This document shows positions 1-10,082 of a stretch of DNA of 64,000 nt, one piece after another. Both the position numbers and the translations under genes were made by a program. The notes beneath the pieces are model-generated. The model was not told where the DNA came from, made no database searches, and saw nothing but the letters and a program-made list of their open reading frames with translations. Origin of the DNA: Echria macrotheca (taxonomy: Eukaryota; Ascomycota; Sordariomycetes; Sordariales; Schizotheciaceae); contig MU839828.1 of assembly GCA_030411725.1 (NCBI GenBank), positions 3,658,001 to 3,722,000 of the forward strand, in the 5' to 3' direction. Every line of letters starts with the position of its first letter. Position 1 is the stretch's first letter.

Positions 1-870
1 TAACGCCATCAAGAACCATTTCGCCATGGCTCGGATACCCGGGTATACAAAGGGAGTCGACAATCCCGAAGGTAAGTCAGTCATGCTGGAAGCGATGCGC
101 ATGAACGCAGGCTACTCCCACCTGGACTCCATGGATTTTGTTACCGAAGGCTACATCGTCTGGCAGCGATGTGCCTTCAAGAAGCTTGCAAGAGGAAAAG
201 ACCTCCTTGCGCGTCCGGCACTGGAGAAGTGGCTCCACGCTTTCTTCCTCAAGATCTGCGTGCCCTTCCCGCGCTCGACCGTCACCATGAGCCCCGTGTA
301 CACGCCGCTGAACCTAACTGCCTTTGTTCGTCTTGTCGCCCATCTCTCCGGCATTGGCTACCCGGCCCACTGGCTTTCTGGTATTCTCTCAGACCTGTGC
401 AGCGGCACCATCAAGACCACGGCGCGCGCTCCAAGGGCGGTCATCACCACGCCCGAGCACATCGACGCCGCCAACCCGCAGGTTGAAATGTCCACCGCGC
501 CCTGGGCAGCCGAGCTCTCCACGTTGGTTAGTATCTGGAGTCCCTTGCTGAAATTCGGTCTCACGGTCCCGCGGGGCCTCCTCGTCGCCCCGAACGAAAT
601 CGCCGAGTATTCCGTGTCGTTCCTGCACTTGAGAGATAACTCGCAGCTGCGCCTGCCACATTTTGTACTGGTGTTCTGGAAGGCGCCCAAGGGAGGGGCG
701 GCGCCGCCGCCTGGCAGTTTGTTGCATGGGATTTTGAGAGCGGACGAGATGAGCGACGAGCTGGCCGATTTGGAGCTTGATGAAGGGATTGACGATAACG
801 GGATGAAGATGGATATGATTCGGGTTTTCACCACGTTGAAGTACGAGGGGCCAATCGGGGATTGGAAATC

Positions 871-1563
871 TCAAAGCGCAGCACCTACCGAAGCGAGCTT
901 CAGCGAGCCGGAGGGTGCGGAAGGTTTGAACCCACCTGAAGCAATTTTAATCCGTGATGGCCGTGATGGCCGTGGTGGTAGTGGTGGTGGTGGGCCTGGT
1001 GGTAGTGGTGGTAGTAGTGGTGGTGGTGGTTGGAGGAGCTACTTACCTACAGCAATTCTGATCCGGAATGGCTGTGATGGCCGTGATGGCTGTGATGGCT
1101 GTGATGGCTGTGGTGGTAGTGGTGGTAGTAGTAGTTGGGGCTTTACTTACCTTACCTGCAACAATTTTGATCTGTGATGGCCGAGGTGCCTGTGGTGGTG
1201 GTAGTAGTAGTAGCCCAAATAGTAGTGGTTGAGAAACCCTACCTACCTGTAGCAATTCTGATCCGTGATGGCCGTAGCGGCTGTGGTGGTGGTGGTGGTG
1301 GTGGTGGTCGCGTTGGATCGCGTTGGAAGATTCTGGTGGAGGAAGCGCGCGTTGCAGTGGAAATTTGGAGCTGGTGGCACGGATCACAACGACTGACCAA
1401 TGGTGCCTCCTTGAGTGGGTCTAGAAACTCAATTGACCAATGGCTGTTGAGCTTCGTTTTTCTTTCTTTTTTGTGGCCCAAGCTGCCTGATGCACCCATT
1501 TGAATTCAAACCTCCGCACCTACCTCCGCTCGCAAGCTCGCTTCGGTAGGTGCTCCGCTTTGA
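871..1563. mobile_element. Non-autonomous DNA transposon (MITE-like) with ~60 bp terminal inverted repeats
   Basis: Positions 871-930 and the reverse complement of 1504-1563 match along about 60 bases. The outermost 30 are 29/30 identical, starting TCAAAGCG then AGCACCTACCGAAGCGAGC. The inner halves differ by small indels but both end in GGTTTGAA. There is no transposase inside, only the GGT-rich tandem repeats. I could not fix a clean target-site duplication: flanks are GGAAATC on the left and ATGACCG on the right. It interrupts the reading frame of a conserved protein. Confidence 0.75.
941..1310 (+). repeat. Decayed minisatellite: four units led by GCAATTYTRATCCGTGATGG, plus GGT and 9-bp microrepeats
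   Basis: Four copies of a 20-base lead (at 941, 1052, 1161 and 1252; spacings 111, 109 and 91) are each followed by GATGGCCGT/GATGGCTGT 9-mers and GGT runs. The repeats lie wholly inside the TIR element and give the Gly/Cys-rich tail of the overlapping frame. Confidence 0.75.
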
Positions 1564-1736
1564 ATGACCGCGAGACGAGGACTGTGACGTTTTGGTCGAG
1601 GGTTGATGCCGTGAAGAAATTGCAGGAAGGGGGGTGGGAGGCGTTTATTTGGAGGGTTGATCGGTGGACGAGAGTTACAGAGGGTGTGAAGGTCAACGAG
1701 GGGAGTTTGAGGATGGGGAAACGGTGGAGTGAGTGA

Positions 1737-2449
1737 GTGGTCTTGGGAGTAGCTGGATATGAAGGTTTACAGATTTGTGTCTGACTACCGGCTGCTTGGC
1801 TATCTCGAGGCAGCTAGATGTAAGCAAGGTAACGTCGCAAGCGGTTGACAAAAGAAAGCAGATTCATTACCTGTAGGTACCTAACCCCCCAGTCCCCCAG
1901 TACAATTTACCTGTCAAAACAGGTACCTAGTAGTTATCTAATCCGATCATTGGACAGGTTTACACTATCAGATCTCCCAACCCATACCCACGGTTTTATT
2001 CTCGGCGCTTCGATATCTTCTACGTTCTTTCTTTTCTTTCACTTTTATTTTTTTATGTAACTTCGCAATAACCTCGATACGTATTCGCAGGATATCTTTA
2101 CTTTTTTTCTCGTCTTTAAACATTGGTCTTGAGGTATGATTGTAAGGCTAGCTTCCTTAGTAGGGTGATGGAAAGTCGAAGAGATGCTAAGCCACTGTTA
2201 ATACAGGGTCTCGTGCTGGATTTCTGGAGTCCGTCCAGACACGTGATGCTGCAGCTAGGCCGAGCCACGTTGGGCAAACCGCAGTGGCTGACGACTTCAG
2301 CCCCTCAGGCGGCGCCCAAGGCATCCCTCTCGGGATGGAGGACTCTTCACTTTTCAACTTTCGAACGGAAAAATGCGAAATGAACCCCCTCATCTAAATC
2401 CACCAAGCGAACAACTCTCCCCCTCTAGTTATCACACGGCGGCGACACA
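1737..2449. other. Intergenic, no gene seen
   Basis: This stretch holds short GGTACC/CCTGTAGGTACC-type palindromic bits around 1876-1930 and a pyrimidine-rich stretch at 2020-2115. The last 200 bases are presumably the promoter and leader of the NACHT gene. Short frames here show no family resemblance. Confidence 0.6.
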
Positions 2450-5400
2450 ATGGATTTTGCTGCTAGCCTGATCGCCATCATTGGCCTGGCCGACAAGGTC
2501 ATCTCTCGATGCCACCGATATTTATCCGCCGTCAAGGATTGTCCCAGCGACCTTCGAAGGATTCTGATCGAAACAAGCAGTGTCAAATCCATCGTTGAAA
2601 ACCTTGAATTCCTGTACCGAAACAGCCCAGACCAGCGTCTCAGGCCATTCTTCCTCGGATTGGATGCCGAAGCTGGTCCGATCCGTGGCTGTCGAGAATG
2701 CCTCCAAAATCTGGAAGCCCTACTCCCCGCCGATGCCGTGGCGATACCCACGGGACCGACTCGGAGTGGCGGCAAACGAAGAAGCATCCAACCTACCTTG
2801 GAACGGCTTGCATGGCCACTGCGTCAAACGAAGGCGAAGAAACTATTGGACGACTTGAGCCGGTTCAGGGCCGCCATTTCTCTCGCCCTTGTCACTGACT
2901 CCCAGTATGTGAACGCCGACCTCTTACCTGCCTTCAAGCAACGCTCTAACCCTTTTCATTAGCGGTCTCATGCAAAGGGTTAACTCGAGAGTCAATCTGA
3001 TTTGGGACCGCCTGGACGGTGAGGTCTGCTCCGTAGATTGTCGTAGACGGATTCACTGACCTTTGTGATGCAGAAAATTCTCGAGAGAAGATTCTCACTT
3101 GGCTAGTGAAGACCGATCCATCACCGCTCCACAACAAGTCCTGCGCGTTGAGAGAACAGCACACAGGACTGTGGCTGCATCGTTTGCCGGAATATGTCAA
3201 CTGGAGGGAGGGCCGTCTGTCCATGCTTTGGTTTTACGGCATACCAGGTGCCGGCAAGACCGTTCTCTTCTCACATATCGTGGAAGAAACTAAAGCGCAG
3301 TGCAAAGCGCAGTCCGACAAAACCTGGGTATGCATCTACTATTACTGCTATTTTGGACGAAATCAAGACGAAACCGGCCCTTTTCTCCGATGGGCAGTCA
3401 GCCAGCTTGCCAGGCACGCGCGTCATGTACCAGAGGCTGTCAGCACATACTATGGATCAGGAGAGGAGCCCAGTGTGCCAGCTTTGCTGGATGCCCTAAC
3501 TGATCTCGCCTCGAGATTCGGTCGGATTTATCTCCTCGTCGATGCACTGGATGAATCTAAACCCAGAGCCGAGCTTCTTCGAATGTTCCAACGACTCAAC
3601 ACGGGGACGTTTGGCAACATCAAGACCCTGGTAATGAGCCGAGAGGAGGCAGATATCAAGAGCGCATTCAAGGATCTCGCAGCACACGTGTCCCTCTCGA
3701 ACTCCTACGTTGACCAGGATATCGCATTCTACATCGATGGCGAGTTAGCCACAAATCCTAGACTCCAGACACACCCAGACAAATTGAAACAAGAGATAAG
3801 AGCGGGCCTAGTAAAGGGCGCACGCGGAATGTGAGTGGATTCCCTTGTTACTCCGTTGTTCCCAGCTAATTACACAACAGGTTTCGCTGGGCCGCTTGTC
3901 AGATTGAGATACTGAGCAAATTACACCGTGCTGCTGACATCCGACAAGCCCTTCGCGACCTCCCCAAGACGCTGGATGCGACCTACGAAAGAATATTGCT
4001 GAATATACCAGAAGAACATCGACTAACAGCCAAGAAGGCTCTTCTGCTCATAGCAGCCGAAAGATCAAGTTCCACAACTCTTCAACCTCTTATGGAGGCA
4101 GTCACTGTGGATCTCGAAAGGCAAACATACAATCCAGCGGACAAGGAGCTGCTGCCAGTGGGTGTACTGGCGGATATATGCACTTGTCTGGTTAGATTCG
4201 ACGAGAAAGGTCCCTACGGTGGGCGAGCCCGCCTAGCTCACTACACCGTGCAGGAATATCTATACTCGGAACGACTCAAGAGCTCGGACGTTGGATACTT
4301 CCATTGCTCGCCAGAACCGTCGGCATTCACTAAACCAACGACCTCTGCAATCTACTTACTCAGCATCCCCTATACGGACTTTCCCAGCCTGCTAGAATTC
4401 GAAGCTGCTTCAAGCGAGCAACAAGAGCACTACCGCAACACTATTGAAACCTCGTTTCCCTTTCTCGGTCTAGCCATGGGTAACTGGCTTATATGGGATA
4501 TGGACATCAGTGATTCACACCTCCGGGGACAGATCGAAGACCTCTTCATCAAGCTGTTCTTCCCAGGAAGACATTTCCGCTGGTGGGAATGGCGGGCAAC
4601 GGACAATCGTGACCACGTGCACCCATTGTGGATCGATTACGACATCAGTATGGGCCCTCATGTAGCCCTCACCATCGCCTGCTTCTTCTCGGCAACAAGA
4701 CTCGTTGAGAGGATTCTCGACGATAACCCGATGCTACTGTGCGACAAAAGACAGATGATTCTTCACCCGGGATATGCACGCTGGGTGATCGACCACTACA
4801 GTGGCGATCGCTATCTATTCCCCGACCTTGATCCTCCCGAGTGGCTTCCCGGAGGAACATTGTTGGAAGTGGTGCTGCAATTCAACTTTACGAAATGCAC
4901 AAAGACCGTAGCCAGCCGGACGCCAAACCTTGGCGAATACGTCAGCTCCTTGGGGTTCTCCCCTCTCTCCATCGCCCTCAGGTCGATTGAATTCGAAGAC
5001 GCAAGCATCATCCGTGATTTGTTACACGCTGGTGCTAGCGTGAACCCGCACCATGTGTGTGAGACGCCTCTCCAATCCGCGGCAAGACGGCTGGAGGTAA
5101 AGGTTATTCTCCTCCTGCTGCGGGCTGGTGCGCTTGTCAACCAGGTAGCAGACGACGATGCAGTCATACAACACATTCGGGAGAAGTACGCGGGAAACCC
5201 GGAGGAAATGGCCGAGGCTATCAGTCAAAGGGGGTTTAGAAACAGCTACAAAACGCCGCTTCTCATTGTATTGGAGCGCATGGAAAAAGAGGGTGAGCGG
5301 GATTTCGGAGCTGCCGGGGTTCTCCGAGATCATGGTGGCTTACCTCTGAATCTCTTCCCCGTGCCAGGGCTGCCTGGATACTGCGCCGAGCATTGGAGAG

Positions 5401-5474
5401 TCTTTGAAGAAGGCAGTCGGTCTCAGGGAAGCTCGGAACACAGCAATGAGGAGAGCCCCGATGCAGTTCAGTAA
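2450..5474 (+). CDS. STAND-class NACHT NTPase with fungal N-terminal domain and ankyrin repeats
   Basis: Exons 2450-2904, 2963-3018, 3074-3830 and 3881-5474 join in frame to 953 aa; all donors are GTATGT/GTGAG-type. Residues 1-150 form the helical N-terminal region seen in fungal STAND proteins, starting MDFAASLIAIIGLADKV. A NACHT ATPase follows, with Walker A GIPGAGKT at 226-233 (bases 3238-3261), Walker B LLVDALDE near 325-331, and a winged-helix-like HYTVQEYL region. The C-terminus has about two or three ankyrin-like units (GFSPLSIA..LLHAGASVN, TPLQSAA..LLRAGALVN). Such proteins act as intracellular sensors in fungal non-self recognition and cell death. The ligand here is unknown. The ankyrin array is short and decayed compared with typical members, and no prion-type motif is obvious. 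The ATG at 2450 has an ACAATGG context. Confidence 0.87.
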
Positions 5475-5475
5475 G

Positions 5476-5520
5476 GCATCTGATGGGGATGCACCCCCTT
5501 TTTGATCCGCACGCATCCAA
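5476..5520 (+). repeat. Dispersed 45-bp repeat, copy 1
   Basis: It starts one base after the stop of the NACHT gene: GGCATCTGATGGGGATGC followed by CCCCC, a T-run, GATCCGCACGCATCC. A second copy in the same orientation lies at 14127-14169. The centre (GGGATGCACCC) is a near-palindrome. Confidence 0.7.
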
Positions 5521-7644
5521 CCCAGCATACTTTTTCAAGACACCCTCAACCAAAAGAAAGAATGAAACAAAAACAACCGTTTCAGCATACACAATAACGA
5601 CAGCAGGGTCGCTGATAAGAGGCTTCCAATTTACCGATCGCGCTTTCGACCCTCTATTCGCCCGAAATAAGGTATGAAATATCCCAAAATTAAACGTAAC
5701 GCGTAGCTAATGTTAAGCATACAAGATGTCAAAAGTAGATTAGAAGGTACCATAGTTATCTCTTCGAGCCGGAAGGATTTTTCTATACCTAGTAATAAGA
5801 CAGAAAGAACGCAGGGAGTCAATGTCATTTTCATCGTCCTCGCGTCACCTGCCCGCTGCGTTCTGCTTTGGCAACATTGAACGTTGGCAACGATGTTGGT
5901 GGTGTCCTATTACCTACTGCTTAGCTTGTCTAGGTACCTAGGTAGGTACTCATATGAACTATGATTCGAGGCAAGATAGGTCCAGTGGCGGGTAGTCTCG
6001 GCAGCGGCATCTGGTTTCTCCGAAAAATATGTCCGTATTTAGGTCCTTATTAGGTTTCTCGTCCCAGAAAGACCTGCTGGACAAGGAACCTGGCGAGTTG
6101 TCACACGCAGATGAGTACGTCGAACTCTACATGTAGACTTGCGGGTGATCGACCTCTGAAAGCTGGAAAATATCCTTGGCAAAAGTGGTCGAGCAAGAGG
6201 TACCTAGTCGAGGAGATCTGCTCTCACAGGTTTTGCTGGAAATGTAGGCCACCAGCGAGAAGCATGTGACCATGTCTTCGCTTTGGGAGGGCTCTGACTC
6301 CGAGAACGCTTGGCCAGCCTCTTCACCATGTGAGCTAGGAACCTTAGCTTTTGCATTGCTCGCCGCGACCACAAAATCCGTGACTGAAGCCTAGGGCGAA
6401 AACAATGGGCTGGTTAGCTGCATCGAAACAGCCCGACACCGTTCCATGCGGACATCCGCAGTTCTTTTCTTTAGTCACCGTACCCAACATAGTTCTTAGC
6501 TCGATGCCCGATCTGGCGCTATCTGATGCAGCTTTGGCTATATCGCCACCCAGGATTGGCTATTACCGCACCTAAGACATGCTAGCGCAGCCTTAGGCGG
6601 TGGTTTATTTACAGATACAGCCACACCCAACATCACGATCTGGGTCGTGGGTGCCTCCAGTCCGGATCAAGGTGCGTCATCGAGGGCCGAGTTGGGATCA
6701 CTGATCTCTGCTGAATCGCTAAAGTCGACGGAGAAGTTGATCGCGCACTGGTGTTGTTTCGCAAGGCTGCCACAATGTTGTCATACCAGACTGCCTTGTG
6801 TAGATTGGGAAATGGCCGCTTCTAATTGCTGTTTGAAAGCAACATGTTCCTCGATACCCGAAGGTGGATGTTCATTGATAAAAATATGCAAGACTGGAAG
6901 GATCAAAAGCATGATACATTTTGGCCGTCTTTCCACATGGGAGTCGTTCTGGTCCGCTCGGCTAGAGTTGAAGTGATTCAGCCGACTGGGGTGCAGTCTG
7001 CAGCTCATGTTTGCTAGCACATGCATCCAAAGTTCAAGCTAGCAAGCCAAGGACCAAACTCCAAAGTTCAGCTCCGTCACGCGGTAGTCGGTAGCCTCGT
7101 GGTATCAGCCTCAAAACCACGATTTCCTGAAATAACATAGTCTCTGACTTCATGCAACTTTAGGGGCTCACAGATCCGTGCTAGATGACTTAGTGCTCTA
7201 TCTAGGAGGTTAACTGCATCATTAGAGTTCGGCGGTGCAGCAAGTCAATCACAGGTTTGCACTAGCCACATCATCGGCACCTTGGCCATCTAGCACCTCG
7301 TAAGTCTCACTTGGACGTCCTCTGGTCCATGTGGAGAGAGGTTCACGCATCGCCGAACTGCTTAGAAGCTTAGGCCAGACTTCCTGATTTCCCATATATA
7401 ATAATCCAGATCGCTCTCGCTCCTCTGTGAGCTTTTCCCATGAGTTTCATCCTGGATACTTATACACCAACTACCCCCTTCTAAGAGAAAGCATTTTCTT
7501 CTACTCCCTCAACCGATCATTCAGTCCAGCAAAACTTGCCGCCCGCCGTTCCCAACGCCAAGCTGCGTTCCGATCTTCCCTTATTCTTGACTTCAGACCG
7601 TCTCGGACACCTGCTATCCAACCCCAATCTCAACTTCAGCAACA
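5521..7644. other. Long gene-poor spacer
   Basis: I see no supportable gene. Positions 5690-5800 are AT-rich and look decayed. At 5930-5951 there is a GGTACCTAGGTAGGTAC palindromic cluster. Short minus-strand frames at 6127-6372 and 6781-7026 have biased but unrecognised composition and could be remains of a dead gene. The last ~200 bases (TATATAATA at 7396-7404, CT-rich leader) look like the promoter of the arrestin-like gene. Confidence 0.5.
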
Positions 7645-9042
7645 ATGGAACGTCTCACAAGACGATGGGGCAACGAACTTGCCATCAACCTCGATGCGGG
7701 AGGAACCATCTCACCTGGTTCCGTTATCACCGGAGTTGTGGCTCGCGCCGCCCAAATAGCAGAAGTCGCCGTGAGGGTGAAAGTCACCCTCTACGGCCGG
7801 ATTCGCTTAAGCAAATCCAAAGACCCAACAGATGTTACTGATATCCAACTGTTCCCTGAAGATTACAGCACCGTCGTTTTCTCCGGCCCCCTCTCCCTTC
7901 CCGGCCCAAACAATCCGGCATTTTGGCGATTCTCCATCACCGTCCCCACGTTTACTTCCTCTGATACACAGCCGACAAACCAAACTCTGGGCCCAATCTC
8001 GCCAGCTGCTGCTCCCGGCCCGGTTGCTTCGTCATCCCCATCACCACCACCTCCATACGCTCCCGTCGCCGGCCACTCCCACCCCCTCCCATGCAGCTTC
8101 ACGATGAAGGCCAATAAAAGGAGGGTGCGAATAGAGTACTTCTTAATTGCCGCGATCATGAACGACATGACGAACCAAATCGCGGACAACGGGAGAGCTG
8201 TAGCCCGCGAACCCCTTTCCCTTCCACCATCACCACCACCACCACCACCAACAACACCAGCCCCACGTCCCACCTTCCAGAACTTCAACTCGAACCACAG
8301 AGTGCGCACATACCGCCTGGCCGAAATAAGACCAAACATGTGGGACAGAATCACTGACCGCGCCCGCCTGATGAACTCCAGAAACACACCCCAATGCACC
8401 TTCAACGTCATCGTGCGAGTTCCCAAGCATATCAAAATAAATACACCCCAGCCCGGCGGAGGTAACCAAGCTCAAGCACAACAAGGACAAGCAGCAGGAG
8501 GACAAACCATCCCCTTAACAATAAGCATCTCCCCCGTCCCCCCACCACCAGGCCACATCCCCGGCACCTCCGACCCGCCACTCATCAGCGCCGCAAACAG
8601 ATCCTTCATCCTCAAGAGCGCAACTATAAAACTCTCCTCCGTCACGGAGATAACACTCCCAGATCAACCCCCCGAGAGGATCACACAGTCCCTAGGTGGT
8701 ATTTCGGTCACATCATCATCATCATCAGATACCAATAATTCCTCAGCCGGGGCGGGGCAGGTCCTCCAGATCCCGAGCGGGATAGCAAACCCGGGATTAG
8801 ACCTGGGACAGACGGTTGGGCTACGGCTTGAACGGGGAGCGGGGATGTATTCTACGCGAGCAGAGACAGGAGGAGGAGGAGGGGTGAGGAACGTGGGGCC
8901 GGTTGTCGGGGGCGTGTATCCTGACTTTGGGGCGGTTTCTGTCGTGAAGCATACGCATTTGCTTGAGTGGGAGGTTAGGGTTGAGGTAGCTGGGGAGAGG
9001 GTTGAGGCTAAGGGGGGGTTTGGGGTTGTTGTTACGACGTGA
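7645..9042 (+). CDS. Arrestin-like fold protein
   Basis: Intronless, 465 aa, start in a good context (AACAATGG). Residues 1-60 fit the N-terminal arrestin strand pattern of fungal arrestin-related proteins: INLDAGGTISPGSVITGVV, then an Arg/Val-rich second strand (VAVRVKVTLYGRIRL). The later segment PLPCSFTMKANKRRVRIEYFL matches the part of the fold where the substituent strand and Cys usually lie. Pro/Ser-rich loops (about 110-150 and 190-210, with a His/Pro-coding CCACCA run) are inserted between strands. No PPxY is evident in the stretches I examined, so a Rsp5 adaptor role cannot be assumed. The last codons overlap a tandem duplication (9025-9216). Role inferred from fold only. Confidence 0.65.
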   Translation: MERLTRRWGNELAINLDAGGTISPGSVITGVVARAAQIAEVAVRVKVTLYGRIRLSKSKDPTDVTDIQLFPEDYSTVVFSGPLSLPGPNNPAFWRFSITVPTFTSSDTQPTNQTLGPISPAAAPGPVASSSPSPPPPYAPVAGHSHPLPCSFTMKANKRRVRIEYFLIAAIMNDMTNQIADNGRAVAREPLSLPPSPPPPPPTTPAPRPTFQNFNSNHRVRTYRLAEIRPNMWDRITDRARLMNSRNTPQCTFNVIVRVPKHIKINTPQPGGGNQAQAQQGQAAGGQTIPLTISISPVPPPPGHIPGTSDPPLISAANRSFILKSATIKLSSVTEITLPDQPPERITQSLGGISVTSSSSSDTNNSSAGAGQVLQIPSGIANPGLDLGQTVGLRLERGAGMYSTRAETGGGGGVRNVGPVVGGVYPDFGAVSVVKHTHLLEWEVRVEVAGERVEAKGGFGVVVTT

Positions 9043-9216
9043 TTGGTTTGTCTTGTCTTGTCTGGGGGTGGAGTTTTTGGGATGGGCTGGATTGACTGTT
9101 GGCTGGTTGGATAAGTGGATGTTGTTGTTACGACGTGATTGATTGCTTTGTCTACCTAAGGTAGGGGGTTAGACTTTTTGGTCTAGACTTAGGACTTTAG
9201 GCTGGTTGGATAAGTG
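9025..9216 (+). repeat. Imperfect 96-99 bp tandem duplication across the stop codon
   Basis: GTTGTTGTTACGACGTGATT occurs at 9025 and again at 9121. GGCTGGTTGGATAAGTG occurs at 9101 and again at 9200. The middle is diverged. Copy 1 contains the last codons and stop of the arrestin-like gene; copy 2 is a non-coding echo. Confidence 0.8.
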
Positions 9217-10082
9217 CTTTGTGGATAAAGCTGTTGAGTTTACTAGTAGGGTTTGGCTTTATTCAAGGTTTTGTTTTTGGAAGTTATGGTAAGCTTTATG
9301 GGCTTTATGATTGTTGGAAAGGGCTTTCGCTTGTGAGGAACTGCTTTGTGTTCGTGCTTGTACCTACTGAAGGCCTTATTCCCACTAGAGGCTGCTGCCT
9401 TCTGGAGTGGAAGTTTTCTTATTTCAGATATTCAAACAAAAGCCCTTGCACCTGCCAAAAAGATAGTATCTTTCGTCGTGAAGACTTCGTCGTTGTGGTA
9501 AATGTTCCAACGCAGGTCAACTACCTATTCCTGTCGTAATCCCAACCAGGAGGTCGAGGAAGTAGGTAGATTTACGATTGTTCGAGGAGGGAGAAGAGAG
9601 ATGCAAAACGCTCTCAACAGGTGTGTGTAGACGATGACGGACGACTGGACCGGATTCCCAGGCGCCGTTATGTAGCGAAAGACCTCAAGCTGAATGGACA
9701 AAACGGGAATGGTGCCGTGACAGTTCCCGTATATCAACTTGAAAATCCGTCATGGCCGCGTATCAGTTCTCTTCATTGGTAGATTGCTGGTGTCAGTAGG
9801 CTACCGATGGCTCTGTGACGGGCTGACCCTGGAAAACGGAACTCAAGGTCTTAGGAGGTCATCATGTCCGGCATAATCCATCTAGTTGTACTAGTCCGCC
9901 GTCGAACCGATGTACTGGTGGGGAGAACCGCAGGAATATGGATTATTCTGTGGTCAAGTATTTCTTTGTCTATTTACGAATCCTACCCCTTTGTTACTCA
10001 ACCAGTCGCGGTACGGAATAACAAGTGATACAACACATTTGTGGAAACCGCCGCAAGTTTTATAGTCCAGACAAGCGCAGAC
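9217..10082. other. Intergenic, no gene seen
   Basis: This lies between the convergent ends of the arrestin-like and HET genes. One 106-codon plus-strand frame (9219-9539) has no recognisable features. Nothing else is noted. Confidence 0.6.

Larger units (their letters stand above)
2..1736 (+). pseudogene. DUF4470/MYND-type family protein, 5' partial, 3' end split by a TIR element
   Basis: The frame is open from the window edge (position 2), so the gene starts outside. The visible part (to about position 870) has the pattern of the C-terminal half of fungal DUF4470/MYND-type proteins: the stretches FVRLVAHLSGIGYPAHW, TIKTTARAP and FVLVFW. The family normally runs on directly into a final block with an aromatic FW and a GGW..F.WR.D.WT pattern. 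That block is present, but only after position 1563 (TVTFW, then GGWEAFIWRVDRWT, to a stop at 1736), in a different frame. Between them lies an inverted-repeat element (871-1563). As it stands the first frame runs into the element and stops at 1177, giving an artificial Gly/Cys-rich tail and losing about 57 native residues. Function of the family is unknown. Family call moderate; disruption well supported. Confidence 0.6.

Noticed and set aside
1043..1387. His-rich minus-strand frame
   Set aside because: It is the antisense of the GGT/GTG repeats inside the TIR element, not a gene.
9219..9539. 106-codon plus-strand frame
   Set aside because: No homology pattern, lies in a repeat-bearing 3' flank.
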